Shown piece by piece: positions 15,557 through 24,517 of a DNA stretch of 38,256 nucleotides (position 1 is the stretch's first letter; every line of letters begins with the position of its first letter). A program made the position numbers and the translations under genes. The notes under the pieces were generated by a model that was not told the origin of the DNA, ran no database searches, and was given only the letters and a program-made list of their open reading frames with translations. The stretch comes from Streptococcus parasanguinis (GTDB lineage Bacteria; Bacillota; Bacilli; Lactobacillales; Streptococcaceae), in contig NZ_CABFMD010000008.1 in assembly GCF_901875555.1 (NCBI RefSeq), forward strand, positions 1 to 38,256, given 5' to 3'.

Positions 15557-18187
15557 ATGAATAAAACAACAAAGAAAAGTATTGCTATCGGTGCTACTAT
15601 TATTGCTGCAACTGCTGTAACTTCAGTTGTACAAGCTGAAGAAGCGTCAGTTGCTCAACCTCAGACAGGGACATCAGCAACTGTTTCAAATATCGATCAT
15701 ACTGCTGAGGTTACAAAAGAGGCAGTTGATACAGCAAAAGAGCAAGCTGATGCTGCGGCTAAAACGGTAACAGAACAAGAAAAGGTTGTAAGTGCAGCGG
15801 ATCAAAAGGCCAAGGAAGCGGAAGCTGCTGAAAAAACAGCTGCAGCAACCTATGAAAAAACAAAAGAAGCTGCGAAGGAAGCAACTCCTGAAAATATTGC
15901 AAAAGCTGAAGATGCGATTAAAACAAAAGAGGCTGGTGTGAAATCAGCTGAAGAAAGTGTAAAAACGGCTGAAGAAGGTGTGAAATCAGCTGAGACAGCA
16001 GAAGCCGAATCAGGAAAAAATTATGAAGAGGCTACTAAAAAAATAGAAGATGAAAAAGCAAAAGTCGCATTAGCCAAGGAAGAAGTGAAGAAAGCAGAAC
16101 AAGCTCTTAATGAGACAACACTGACCAGAGCACAGGAGACAGTGACGATTGCGGGAAATAAACTGAAAGATGCAGAGTCTGTGAATAAAGCAGCGCAAGA
16201 CGAATTGACTCGTGCTAAAGAATTTGACGCATCTCGTCAAGCTAAAATCGATGAAACAAAATCAGCTCTCGATAAAGAACGCACTGAAAAGAACGTTCCT
16301 GCTCTTGAAGACAGCCTTGCATCTGCAAAAGCTAACGTAGAAGCTAAAGAAAAAGCTCTCGCTGAAACAAAAGCTAAAGCAGGTGTCGCTCAATCTGAAG
16401 TTGATGAAGCCCAAAAAGCTCTTGATGCCGCAAATGCTCTATATCAAGAAAAATTGGCTAAATTGAAACAAGACGAAGCTCTTCGTAAAATCGTAATCCC
16501 TGAAGAATACGCAAAACACGACATCACAGACTACGCTTGGTTCATCTCTCATTCAGATGAATATATGAAATTGCAACCTGAAATCAACTGGGGTGCTTAC
16601 AACCAACAAGGTATTGGTACAAACAAAGATAAAGTTGACCTTGCAAACCTAACCGCCGCTCAACGTAAAGAATTGGCTGAATTCGTTGCTCAAATGTTGA
16701 ACGATATCAACCAACAATACTGGTCTCAACGTGAACCAGGTAAAACCCACACACCAATTCAATTAACAGTTGGTGGTCAAGAATTTGCAGACGCTATCGC
16801 TCGTGGATATTCTCAATTCTACGCAGAAAACGGTGGAACACCCGATGTATTTGATTTTCTCAAAAACTGGGGTCACCAATACTCAGTTCTTCGCCCATAT
16901 GGTGCATCCGAATCCCTTGGTGGACTTTTGCCTAAATGGCATAAAGACAACATGGGTGGATACACAATGATTAACTTAAAACAAGACATTGCCGACGTTA
17001 TCCGTAAAATGATGTTTGCCGATGGAGACCAATCAAACGGTCACACAAAACACTTGATTCGTCTTCAAGGAACGGGCATTGGATTTAGCGTAAGCTCAGG
17101 TTCAGTTCACATCTTGTCAACAAACAAACCTACAAATCAAGACAAGGGTGATTACCTTAGCACTGACGCTGAATACAAAGCATCTTTGACATCATCTGTT
17201 GAAGCAGAAGAACAAGCTCTTCAAGCCGCTAAAGATAAGAAAGCAACTGCTGACCAAGTCGTTAAATCTGCTGAAAACGACCTTGCTTCTGCAAAATCAG
17301 CTCAAGTTGACGCTCAAACTGCATTGAACGCAGCTCAAAACGCTATCGCGAAAGCTCAAAAAGCATACGACGATGCACTTGCTGTCAAAGAACAAACACC
17401 TGCCGCTCAAGCTAAAGTCACTGAAACTGCGAAAGCTCTTGAAGTAGCTAAAGCTGAACTAGCAACAGCTAAATCAAATCTTGCAAACTTGCAACAAGTT
17501 CGTGCACAACGCGAATCTGAATTGAAAGACGCTAAAGCTAAATTGATTGCTCAAGAAGAAGCTCTTAAAGTAGCTCTCAAATCAGCAATCGACGCTGAAA
17601 ATGACTTGCAAGCTAAAGGTCTTGCAACAACTGAAGCTAAAGCCCAAGTTGAACGTGCTAAACAAGCTGTTAAATCAGCTGAACAAGCAGTAAAAGAATC
17701 AAAAGATTATCTTGAATTGCTTAAGAATGCACCTGTGAAACTTGCTGAAGCTGAAAAAGTATTGACTGAAGCTAAAGCTAAAACAGCTGAAGCTAAAGCA
17801 ACACTCGAAACTGAAATTGCAAAACTTGAAGCATTGAAGTTAAAAGCTAAAGCGTCTCAAGAAGATTACAAACGTGTCTTCGAAGCATACCAAAAACTCG
17901 TTCAAGCAAAACAATTGGAAGAAACAATTCGTCGTGAACAAGAACGTATCAAACACGAAAACGAAACCCGTCGCAACGAACCAGTTCGTCATGAGTCTAC
18001 TCAAAACAAAGTAGTTAAGACAACTGCTCCAACAGCAACAGCAACACCTCAAGTTAAACAAACTAAACAAGCAAACACGAAAGAATTACCGTCAACTGGT
18101 GAATCTACAAGTGCACTTGGACTTATGGGCGTAGCTATGATGGCTCTAGGTCTTGCTGGATTGAAACGCAAACGCGAATCAAAATAA
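15557..18187 (+). CDS. SEC10/PgrA-type LPXTG surface protein
   Basis: 876 residues. Signal peptide 1-27 ends VVQA and lacks a YSIRK motif. Residues about 35-300 are an Ala/Lys/Glu-rich heptad coiled coil. About 305-545 is a globular domain of the SEC10/PgrA surface-exclusion type, related to CAP/SCP folds, with HTPIQLTVGGQEFADAIARG and GHTKHLIRL stretches. A second coiled coil covers about 545-800. The anchor LPSTG at 844 is followed by a hydrophobic helix and a basic tail. Relatives include enterococcal PrgA, a plasmid surface-exclusion protein that also acts as a protease. Here the gene is chromosomal and its role, adhesion or blocking of cell contact, is unknown. The start has AAGGA upstream. 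Confidence 0.88.
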   Translation: MNKTTKKSIAIGATIIAATAVTSVVQAEEASVAQPQTGTSATVSNIDHTAEVTKEAVDTAKEQADAAAKTVTEQEKVVSAADQKAKEAEAAEKTAAATYEKTKEAAKEATPENIAKAEDAIKTKEAGVKSAEESVKTAEEGVKSAETAEAESGKNYEEATKKIEDEKAKVALAKEEVKKAEQALNETTLTRAQETVTIAGNKLKDAESVNKAAQDELTRAKEFDASRQAKIDETKSALDKERTEKNVPALEDSLASAKANVEAKEKALAETKAKAGVAQSEVDEAQKALDAANALYQEKLAKLKQDEALRKIVIPEEYAKHDITDYAWFISHSDEYMKLQPEINWGAYNQQGIGTNKDKVDLANLTAAQRKELAEFVAQMLNDINQQYWSQREPGKTHTPIQLTVGGQEFADAIARGYSQFYAENGGTPDVFDFLKNWGHQYSVLRPYGASESLGGLLPKWHKDNMGGYTMINLKQDIADVIRKMMFADGDQSNGHTKHLIRLQGTGIGFSVSSGSVHILSTNKPTNQDKGDYLSTDAEYKASLTSSVEAEEQALQAAKDKKATADQVVKSAENDLASAKSAQVDAQTALNAAQNAIAKAQKAYDDALAVKEQTPAAQAKVTETAKALEVAKAELATAKSNLANLQQVRAQRESELKDAKAKLIAQEEALKVALKSAIDAENDLQAKGLATTEAKAQVERAKQAVKSAEQAVKESKDYLELLKNAPVKLAEAEKVLTEAKAKTAEAKATLETEIAKLEALKLKAKASQEDYKRVFEAYQKLVQAKQLEETIRREQERIKHENETRRNEPVRHESTQNKVVKTTAPTATATPQVKQTKQANTKELPSTGESTSALGLMGVAMMALGLAGLKRKRESK

Positions 18188-18195
18188 AAACACTA

Positions 18196-18221
18196 TTTAG
18201 GCTGGGGAAACCCAGCCTAAA
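18196..18221 (+). terminator. Hairpin after the SEC10-type gene
   Basis: A perfect 11-bp stem TTTAGGCTGGG/CCCAGCCTAAA with a GAAA-type loop. The T-tail is poor, so termination may be partial. TATAAT at 18225-18230 follows directly and may be the -10 of the next gene. Confidence 0.7.
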
Positions 18222-18265
18222 ATGATATAATTTTAAGAAAAAGATTGTTAAATGGGGAATTTTTT

Positions 18266-19567
18266 ATGAAAAAGGTTATGATTTCACTACTGGCGGGTGC
18301 GTCCGTTCTAGCTCTGGTGGCTTGTGCACCCAAACGTTATGAACGCCAAAGCAAACCAAAAACGGCCACATCATCGGCGGTTAAAAAAGAAAAGAAGGAT
18401 ACAGGTCAGAAAAACTATCAAGAAGTATTAGATCGCTACAAGGCTTATGCAGTTGCCATTAATGCTAAGGACCAAACGGCTTTACAAAATGAACTGAAGA
18501 AGATCGAAGCAACTTCAGAAGAATATGCGTATGTCTTTAACCTTCAAACACTTGGGAGTACCAATGAGTGGCAATATGCTTTTGAGGATCTTAATCAAGA
18601 TGGTAATGACGAGCTACTGATTGGGGATGGCAAAACGATTGCTGCTGTGTATTATTTGAAAGATAACCAGCCGACCTTGCTCCATGTAGCCTATGTGGCT
18701 TCTGCAGGTGGTTATCGCTCCAGCTTGGATGTTTTTGACAATGGACAAATCGTCTATGCCACTTGGCAATCCCTTAATCCAGAAATGGAATTGACCCTTT
18801 ATTCGCTAGGAAAAGGGGAAGCCAAGGAAGAAAAGAAAGCGACTATTCAAATTGGTGGGAAGGAAACAGCAGAACAAGCTCTTGGGATTTCAGCTAAGAA
18901 GTTGGACCTCAGTAAGCTCAATTGGAAAACATTTGATGGTTCAGGAGACTCCAAATCAACAGCTAAAGCGGAGGATAAGAAGACAGGTTCTTTCCAAGTA
19001 CAAGTTAGCGTAGCTGATCTCCGTATTCGAAAAGAGCCCTCAACCTCAGCTCCCTCTGCAGGGATGATCGCAAAAGGAACTCACACCATTACGGAAACTG
19101 TAGAGGCAGATGGTCATACCTGGGGCAAGCTTGAATCTGGTCAAGGCTGGATCGCCCTTGACTTCACAACGCGTGTGGATGGTTCTAAATCAACTACTTC
19201 AAGTAAGAAAAGTAGTGGGATGAACCTTCAAGAAATTCAGAACGGAAATTTCTCAAGTATCGCAGGGACCTGGAGAAATGGGAAAGGAATGAGTGTAACA
19301 TTTGATGATAACGGTATATCAAAGATCAATGGTGCACCAACAGATCAGGTTGTAGATCGGTTTAATCATGAATTTGGATACTTAAGCAGTAGTGTTCATT
19401 CAACTGCCCCAACTGGTGCTTCAGCAATGAGTTTTTTCCCAGCAGGTCAAGAGTTTCCCGCAACATTAAAATATGGAAATTTTTCTGTTGATAATAGCAA
19501 GGATATTATTTATTGGGGTCAAAATGTTATTTCAGATCAAAGCGACTTGTTCTATAAGGAAGACTAA
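18266..19567 (+). CDS. Lipoprotein with SH3b domain and DUF6287-like C-terminus
   Basis: 433 residues starting at ATG 18266; the ATG-less in-frame start at 18245 precedes the signal peptide. Lipobox LVAC gives lipidated Cys20. The central part (about 50-215) contains EDLNQDGNDELLIGDG, a calcium-loop-like DxNxDGxDE motif seen in secreted streptococcal proteins. An SH3b domain covers about 240-305 (VADLRIRKEPS...GWIALDF), a fold that often binds peptidoglycan. The C-terminal segment from about 318 (MNLQEIQNGNFSSIAGTWRNGKG) fits the DUF6287 family. The mature N-terminus CAPKRYER is identical to that of the next lipoprotein. Likely an envelope-associated protein; ligand unknown. Confidence 0.85.
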   Translation: MKKVMISLLAGASVLALVACAPKRYERQSKPKTATSSAVKKEKKDTGQKNYQEVLDRYKAYAVAINAKDQTALQNELKKIEATSEEYAYVFNLQTLGSTNEWQYAFEDLNQDGNDELLIGDGKTIAAVYYLKDNQPTLLHVAYVASAGGYRSSLDVFDNGQIVYATWQSLNPEMELTLYSLGKGEAKEEKKATIQIGGKETAEQALGISAKKLDLSKLNWKTFDGSGDSKSTAKAEDKKTGSFQVQVSVADLRIRKEPSTSAPSAGMIAKGTHTITETVEADGHTWGKLESGQGWIALDFTTRVDGSKSTTSSKKSSGMNLQEIQNGNFSSIAGTWRNGKGMSVTFDDNGISKINGAPTDQVVDRFNHEFGYLSSSVHSTAPTGASAMSFFPAGQEFPATLKYGNFSVDNSKDIIYWGQNVISDQSDLFYKED

Positions 19568-19672
19568 AAAAGGTTAGAAAATTAACTTATATTTGCTAGT
19601 GATTCTCTTCGTTGATACTGAGTAAATAGATTTCTTTTGATGGACTAAGAGAAAGAGAACATGGAGACAAAC

Positions 19673-20401
19673 ATGAAAAAAATTATTATTTTATTGTTAA
19701 CAGTTGGTTCGGTAATTCCCCTAGCAGCCTGTGCGCCGAAACGCTATGAGCGCAAGCATGGGCCTGTGGATTCTTCGTCTGCAAGACAATCATCTGGCAA
19801 GGCCGATGAAAAAACAGAAGAAAGCAAGTCAAATGAAGAGGATGAGGAAGCGATTGGCACCTTGTCTAAGGCGGACGAGGCAGATATTTATTCCATTATC
19901 GAAAACAGTGCGTCTTTGACCTATTCGCTTCAGGTGCAACCGACTCGCTTGCTGGAGTTGAACAATGATCACGGTGCGATTGACGGTTACCCGCAAGATA
20001 TGTTCATTGATTACTACAATACCTACACGCCAGAAACCTATCAGTTGCAAGATATCATTGATAAATTGGATGCAGAAAAGACGTCGGACTCTATCCGTAG
20101 TTTTTCTCAGGATAAATTGATCCAACTGGTAAATGACAAGAAAAAAGGCTGGCTCTATTCGACAAAAGATAAGGCCTTCTACGAAGTTGTACCTGGTGGT
20201 CGTGGGGGAGCGATGCCTCCAATGGAGATTCCTTCGCCTGATGACTGGGTGATCAATGATGATTCTGTTGAAGTGACGACGACCATCCAAGGAACATCTG
20301 AACCTTACAGACGCTTTGTCTTGAAACGCAATCACAAGGAATACAAGGGCGGAACCCACAAAACACGCTTTTATGTAGACAGTATGGAATTCGTGAAATC
20401 T
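19673..20401 (+). CDS. Lipoprotein sharing the CAPKRYER mature N-terminus
   Basis: 243 codons including the stop, from ATG 19673 with GGAG six bases upstream; the earlier in-frame ATG overlaps that site. Lipobox LAAC with Cys20. A Ser/Glu/Lys-rich linker (about 25-65) precedes a compact C-terminal domain of unknown family (about 70-242). The signal peptide and first mature residues match the preceding lipoprotein, but the rest is unrelated. They probably share an N-terminal segment by duplication or recombination. It is separated from its neighbour by about 105 bases without a clear terminator. Confidence 0.8.
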
Positions 20402-20465
20402 TAAAATTAAATAGAAGCTATACCTGGATCTAAAATTTTTATATAGGTCTCTGGGAAGATTCGCA

Positions 20466-20494
20466 GAAAAAGGCCCGTAAAGCCTTTTTCTTTT
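20466..20494 (+). terminator. Intrinsic terminator after the second lipoprotein gene
   Basis: GAAAAAGGC/GCCTTTTTC stem with a 7-base loop and TTTT after it. Confidence 0.85.
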
Positions 20495-20506
20495 GGGCTT
20501 GAATAT

Positions 20507-20515
20507 GTTAAAATA
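20507..20515 (+). promoter_or_regulatory. Extended -10 promoter candidate upstream of the pnp leader
   Basis: The sequence TGTTAAAAT fits the extended -10 pattern TG-N-TANNNT. No clear -35 was seen. A second -10-like TATAAT lies closer to pnp (about 20720). Confidence 0.4.
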
Positions 20516-20578
20516 AAAGGTATACGTGCTTGGATACAAAGATGAGGATATAACATACAGATGGGTGGTTGAAATCCT

Positions 20579-20690
20579 ATGCTATCAGGTGTAATTGAAC
20601 ACGGCCGAAAAGCTGTGTAAAAAAGATAAACTGTCTTGTCTTCATCGAAGACTTCGCCAGTTTCCTATTTTTACTTTGCTTTTTACGGCC
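20579..20690 (+). ncRNA. Structured pnp leader RNA candidate
   Basis: GGCCG-AAAAGC (20603-20613) can pair with GCTTTT-TA-CGGCC (20678-20690). Inside this helix, AAACTG/CAGTTT (20628-20633 with 20658-20663) and GTCTTC/GAAGAC (20638-20643 with 20647-20652) stack into one hairpin, followed by a short T-stretch. A 13-codon frame, MLSGVIEHGRKAV (20579-20620), ends inside the outer helix. Ribosomes on it could thus alter the fold. Autoregulation of pnp through its leader is known in E. coli; whether this leader acts likewise, or is an independent small RNA, is inference. Nothing else is seen in 20495-20753. Confidence 0.45.
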
Positions 20691-20753
20691 TTGGTATCTT
20701 GATCTTTGTAGGCAAGGCGTATAATATTATCAATCCAAAGGGGATTACTTTTA

Positions 20754-22976
20754 ATGGTAAAACAAGTGTTTCAAACGACTTTTGCGGGTCGTGAGTTGAT
20801 CGTAGAGACTGGTCAGGTTGCCAAGCAAGCAAATGGCGCAGTTGTGGTGCGTTATGGGGAGTCAACTGTTTTGACGGCAGCTGTCATGTCCAACAAAATG
20901 TCAACGGGGGATTTCTTCCCACTTCAAGTCAACTACGAAGAAAAAATGTATGCAGCTGGGAAATTTCCTGGTGGCTTTATGAAACGGGAAGGACGTCCTT
21001 CAACAGATGCGACTTTGACAGCGCGTTTGATTGACCGTCCAATCCGTCCAATGTTTGCGGAAGGTTTCCGTAATGAAGTGCAAGTCATCAATACTGTTCT
21101 TTCTTACGATGAAAATGCATCTGCACCAATGGCAGCTATGTTTGGTTCATCCTTGGCGCTTTCTATCTCAGACATTCCGTTTGACGGACCAATCGCTGGG
21201 GTACAAGTAGGTTATGTCGATGGCCAAATCATCATCAACCCAACACAAGAACAAGCAGAGCGCTCTCTTCTTGAATTGACAGTAGCTGGTACCAAGCACG
21301 CCATCAACATGGTAGAGTCTGGTGCCAAAGAATTGTCAGAAGAAATCATGTTGGAAGCTCTTTTGAAAGGGCACGAAGCCGTCAAAGAATTGATTGCCTT
21401 CCAAGAAGAAATCGTAGCAGCAGTTGGGAAAGAAAAAGCAGAAGTAGAATTGCTTCATGTAGATGCTGACTTGCAAGCTGAAATCATCGCAGCCTACAAC
21501 AGTGACCTCCAAAAAGCGGTCCAAGTAGAAGAAAAATTGGCGCGTGAAGCGGCGACTCAAGCCGTTAAAGACCAAGTCATTGCTGCTTACGAAGAAAAAT
21601 ATGCAGACCACGAAGAATTTGACCGTATCATGCGGGATGTGGCTGAAATCTTGGAACAAATGGAACACGCTGAAGTGCGCCGCTTGATCACGGAAGACAA
21701 GGTTCGTCCTGACGGTCGTAAGGTTGATGAAATCCGTCCGTTGGATGCGCAAGTCGACTTCCTTCCTCGTGTGCACGGTTCAGGTCTCTTTACTCGTGGA
21801 CAAACCCAAGCTCTTTCTGTCTTGACCTTGGCGCCAATGGGTGAAACCCAAATCATCGATGGTTTGGATCCAGAGTACAAGAAACGCTTTATGCACCACT
21901 ATAACTTCCCACAATACTCTGTAGGGGAAACAGGTCGTTACGGTGCGCCTGGTCGTCGTGAAATTGGTCACGGTGCTCTTGGGGAGCGTGCCCTGGCTCA
22001 AGTCTTGCCAAGCTTAGAAGAATTCCCATATGCGATCCGTCTGGTAGCAGAAGTATTGGAATCAAACGGTTCTTCATCTCAAGCCTCTATCTGTGCGGGA
22101 ACGCTTGCCCTTATGGCTGGTGGTGTGCCAATCAAGGCGCCAGTAGCGGGTATTGCCATGGGACTTATCTCAGATGGAAATAACTATACAGTATTGACAG
22201 ATATCCAAGGTTTGGAAGACCACTTTGGAGATATGGACTTCAAGGTTGCAGGTACTCGTGACGGGATTACAGCTCTTCAAATGGATATCAAAATCCAAGG
22301 AATTACTGCAGAAATCTTAGCAGAAGCTCTAGCTCAAGCCAAGAAAGCACGTTTTGAAATCCTTGATGTGATCGAAGCAACCATTCCAGAAGTTCGTCCA
22401 GAATTGGCGCCAACTGCTCCGAAAATTGATACCATCAAGATTGATGTGGACAAGATTAAGATTGTCATCGGTAAGGGTGGAGAAACCATCGATAAGATCA
22501 TCGCTGAAACAGGCGTTAAGATTGACATCGACGAAGAAGGAAATGTATCGATCTACTCTAGCGACCAAGACGCGATTAACCGTGCCAAAGAAATCATTGC
22601 TGGTTTGGTTCGTGAAGCCAAAGTGGACGAAGTTTATCATGCCAAAGTAGTTCGGATCGAAAAATTCGGTGCCTTTGTCAACCTCTTTGATAAGACGGAT
22701 GCCCTCGTTCATATCTCTGAAATGGCTTGGACACGTACCAACCGTGTCGAAGACTTGGTAGCCATCGGTGATGAAGTGGATGTCAAAGTGATCAAGATCG
22801 ACGAAAAAGGTCGTGTCGATGCGTCTATGAAAGCTCTTCTCCCTCGTCCGCCAAAACCAGAAAACAGCGAAGAAAACGGTGAAAAGACTCATCGCCATGG
22901 CGATCGTCCTCGTCACCATAACAAAGACCACAAACCTAAAAAAGATTTCACTATTACACAAAAAGATTCAGAATAA
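20754..22976 (+). CDS. pnp: Polyribonucleotide nucleotidyltransferase (PNPase)
   Basis: 740 residues, full length. Two RNase PH-type domains flank an alpha-helical linker. The second carries the conserved [23 protein letters not shown] catalytic region in shorter blocks such as GRREIGHG. The KH domain has IGKGG near 572-576, and an S1 domain runs about 620-695. The tail is His/Lys-rich. The enzyme degrades mRNA 3' to 5' using phosphate and works with the degradosome. The sequence is very close to the pneumococcal protein as I recall it. AAAGGGG lies upstream of ATG 20754. It is the first gene of a run continuing into cysE. Confidence 0.98.
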   Translation: MVKQVFQTTFAGRELIVETGQVAKQANGAVVVRYGESTVLTAAVMSNKMSTGDFFPLQVNYEEKMYAAGKFPGGFMKREGRPSTDATLTARLIDRPIRPMFAEGFRNEVQVINTVLSYDENASAPMAAMFGSSLALSISDIPFDGPIAGVQVGYVDGQIIINPTQEQAERSLLELTVAGTKHAINMVESGAKELSEEIMLEALLKGHEAVKELIAFQEEIVAAVGKEKAEVELLHVDADLQAEIIAAYNSDLQKAVQVEEKLAREAATQAVKDQVIAAYEEKYADHEEFDRIMRDVAEILEQMEHAEVRRLITEDKVRPDGRKVDEIRPLDAQVDFLPRVHGSGLFTRGQTQALSVLTLAPMGETQIIDGLDPEYKKRFMHHYNFPQYSVGETGRYGAPGRREIGHGALGERALAQVLPSLEEFPYAIRLVAEVLESNGSSSQASICAGTLALMAGGVPIKAPVAGIAMGLISDGNNYTVLTDIQGLEDHFGDMDFKVAGTRDGITALQMDIKIQGITAEILAEALAQAKKARFEILDVIEATIPEVRPELAPTAPKIDTIKIDVDKIKIVIGKGGETIDKIIAETGVKIDIDEEGNVSIYSSDQDAINRAKEIIAGLVREAKVDEVYHAKVVRIEKFGAFVNLFDKTDALVHISEMAWTRTNRVEDLVAIGDEVDVKVIKIDEKGRVDASMKALLPRPPKPENSEENGEKTHRHGDRPRHHNKDHKPKKDFTITQKDSE

Positions 22977-23000
22977 GCATTAGAAAAGGAGGAGCACGGT

Positions 23001-23618
23001 ATGGGATGGTGGCGTGAAACCATCGATATTGTAAAAGAAAATGACCCAGCAGCACGTACCTCGCTGGAGGTCCTTTTGACCTATCCGGGCGTTAAAGCAC
23101 TGGCGGCTCACCGTGTTTCCCATTTTTTGTGGAACCATGGATTTAAGCTCTTGGCGCGGATGCATAGTCAGTTCTGGCGTTTTTGGACTCAGATTGAAAT
23201 CCATCCAGGTGCGACCATTGCTTCCGGTGTCTTTATCGACCATGGAGCGGGCCTCGTTATCGGGGAAACGGCTATTGTTGAAAAAGGAGTCATGCTCTAC
23301 CACGGGGTGACCCTTGGGGGAACAGGGAAGGATGTCGGTAAACGCCATCCAACGGTTCGTGAAGGAGCCTTGGTCTCCGCTCATGCTCAGGTCATCGGTC
23401 CGATTGAGATTGGGGCCAAGGCCAAAGTAGGAGCAGGAGCGGTCGTCGTCTCCGATGTACCGAGTGATGTGACCGTTGTCGGAGTCCCTGCTAAAATTGT
23501 TCGTGTTCACGGTAAGAAGGATGAGCCAATCATTCACCAAGAAGAAGAAAAACGGGAATACTACATGAACAAGCTGGAGCATGCCAAGGAAGCCAGTCAT
23601 CGGTCTTCTAGTTTGTAA
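23001..23618 (+). CDS. cysE: Serine O-acetyltransferase
   Basis: 205 residues, typical of short Gram-positive CysE. The enzyme makes O-acetylserine from serine and acetyl-CoA, the first step of cysteine synthesis. It has an N-terminal helical region with DPAARTSLEVLLTYPGVKALAAHR. The left-handed beta-helix built from hexapeptide repeats follows (about 65-170), with HGAGLVIGETAIV and the catalytic-site DHG/YHGVTLGG segments. The start has AAGGAGGAG at ideal spacing. It sits 24 bases after pnp and shortly before cysS, so cysteine supply and Cys-tRNA charging share a locus. Confidence 0.96.
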   Translation: MGWWRETIDIVKENDPAARTSLEVLLTYPGVKALAAHRVSHFLWNHGFKLLARMHSQFWRFWTQIEIHPGATIASGVFIDHGAGLVIGETAIVEKGVMLYHGVTLGGTGKDVGKRHPTVREGALVSAHAQVIGPIEIGAKAKVGAGAVVVSDVPSDVTVVGVPAKIVRVHGKKDEPIIHQEEEKREYYMNKLEHAKEASHRSSSL

Positions 23619-23630
23619 GGAGATAGCTAC

Positions 23631-24497
23631 GTGATTCAAGCAACCAATACATTGAATGACCACCAACTACTGGATGCAAAGGCCCTTATTGCTACTTGTC
23701 AGAACGATGATGGAACTTTTCGAGATCCCTATCTCTCCAATATGCTCAATTTTGATCCAAATATGCCGGCCTTTTTCCTTTATTATGAAAATGGCAAGCT
23801 TGTCGGTCTATTAACGGTTTATGCAGATGACCCAGATGTGGAAGTAGCGATACTGGTCCACCCCAATCATCGTCGCCAAGGCATTGCGCGGGCTTTGTAT
23901 AGAAGTTTTGAGAAAGAAACGGCATCTTATCCCATTGAGTCTGTGACTTTTCAGACAGAGCGTGTTTTTCTAGAGCGTCATCCTGAGTTTGCCAGCAACT
24001 GGGGACTGGTCGAGGATGAAGAGACAGAAACCTGGTTAGGCAAGGATAGAAGACCTTATCCCTTAGCAACTGTTTCCAATCTTGAAGTTGTGTTAGCAGA
24101 TCGTTCCTATCAGGATCAAATTAGTCAGTTAAAATTTGAGGCATTTTCAGAGGAACATGAATCGAGAGAAGTTGTGGATAGATATGTCGCTAAAGCTCTG
24201 AAGGATCCAGAAAGTTGCCTATATATTTTGTTAAAAAACGGTCAGGTTATTGGGACTTGTACAGTTGATTTATCGAGTAATACGAATTACCTCTATGGTT
24301 TAGCAATAGCCAAACTTGAACGTGGGAAAGGCTATGGAAGCTATTTGGCAAAATCTCTCGTCAACCAACTCATTGAGCAAAATGACAAGGAGTTTCAGAT
24401 TGCCGTGGAAGACAGCAATGTAGGTGCCAAACGTTTGTATGAAAAGATTGGCTTTGTCAAACAGACTCAGGTGGTTTATTTGAAGTCGAAAGAGTAG
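23631..24497 (+). CDS. GNAT-family N-acetyltransferase with two GNAT-like halves
   Basis: 288 residues starting at GTG 23631 (AAGGAG upstream), 12 bases after cysE. The N-terminal half has the acetyl-CoA loop VHPNHRRQGIARALY (about 82-96). The C-terminal half has a second, degenerate loop LERGKGYGSYLAKSLV and an ending NVGAKRLYEKIGFVKQTQ, typical of GNAT folds. The two domains suggest an internal duplication with one catalytic half. The substrate is unknown. Its place between cysE and cysS is conserved in pneumococci, as I recall. Confidence 0.87.
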   Translation: MIQATNTLNDHQLLDAKALIATCQNDDGTFRDPYLSNMLNFDPNMPAFFLYYENGKLVGLLTVYADDPDVEVAILVHPNHRRQGIARALYRSFEKETASYPIESVTFQTERVFLERHPEFASNWGLVEDEETETWLGKDRRPYPLATVSNLEVVLADRSYQDQISQLKFEAFSEEHESREVVDRYVAKALKDPESCLYILLKNGQVIGTCTVDLSSNTNYLYGLAIAKLERGKGYGSYLAKSLVNQLIEQNDKEFQIAVEDSNVGAKRLYEKIGFVKQTQVVYLKSKE

Positions 24498-24517
24498 AAA
24501 CAGAAAGGAAATGAAGC

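Noticed and set aside
22329..22961. Long minus-strand frame of 210 codons inside pnp
   Set aside because: It is opposite a strongly conserved gene, without a ribosome site, and its composition is that of a complement frame.
8920..22976. rpsO and pnp separated by about 11.5 kb, suggesting an insertion between them
   Set aside because: The two genes are adjacent in many bacteria, but as I recall they are not adjacent in pneumococci, so separation is normal here.
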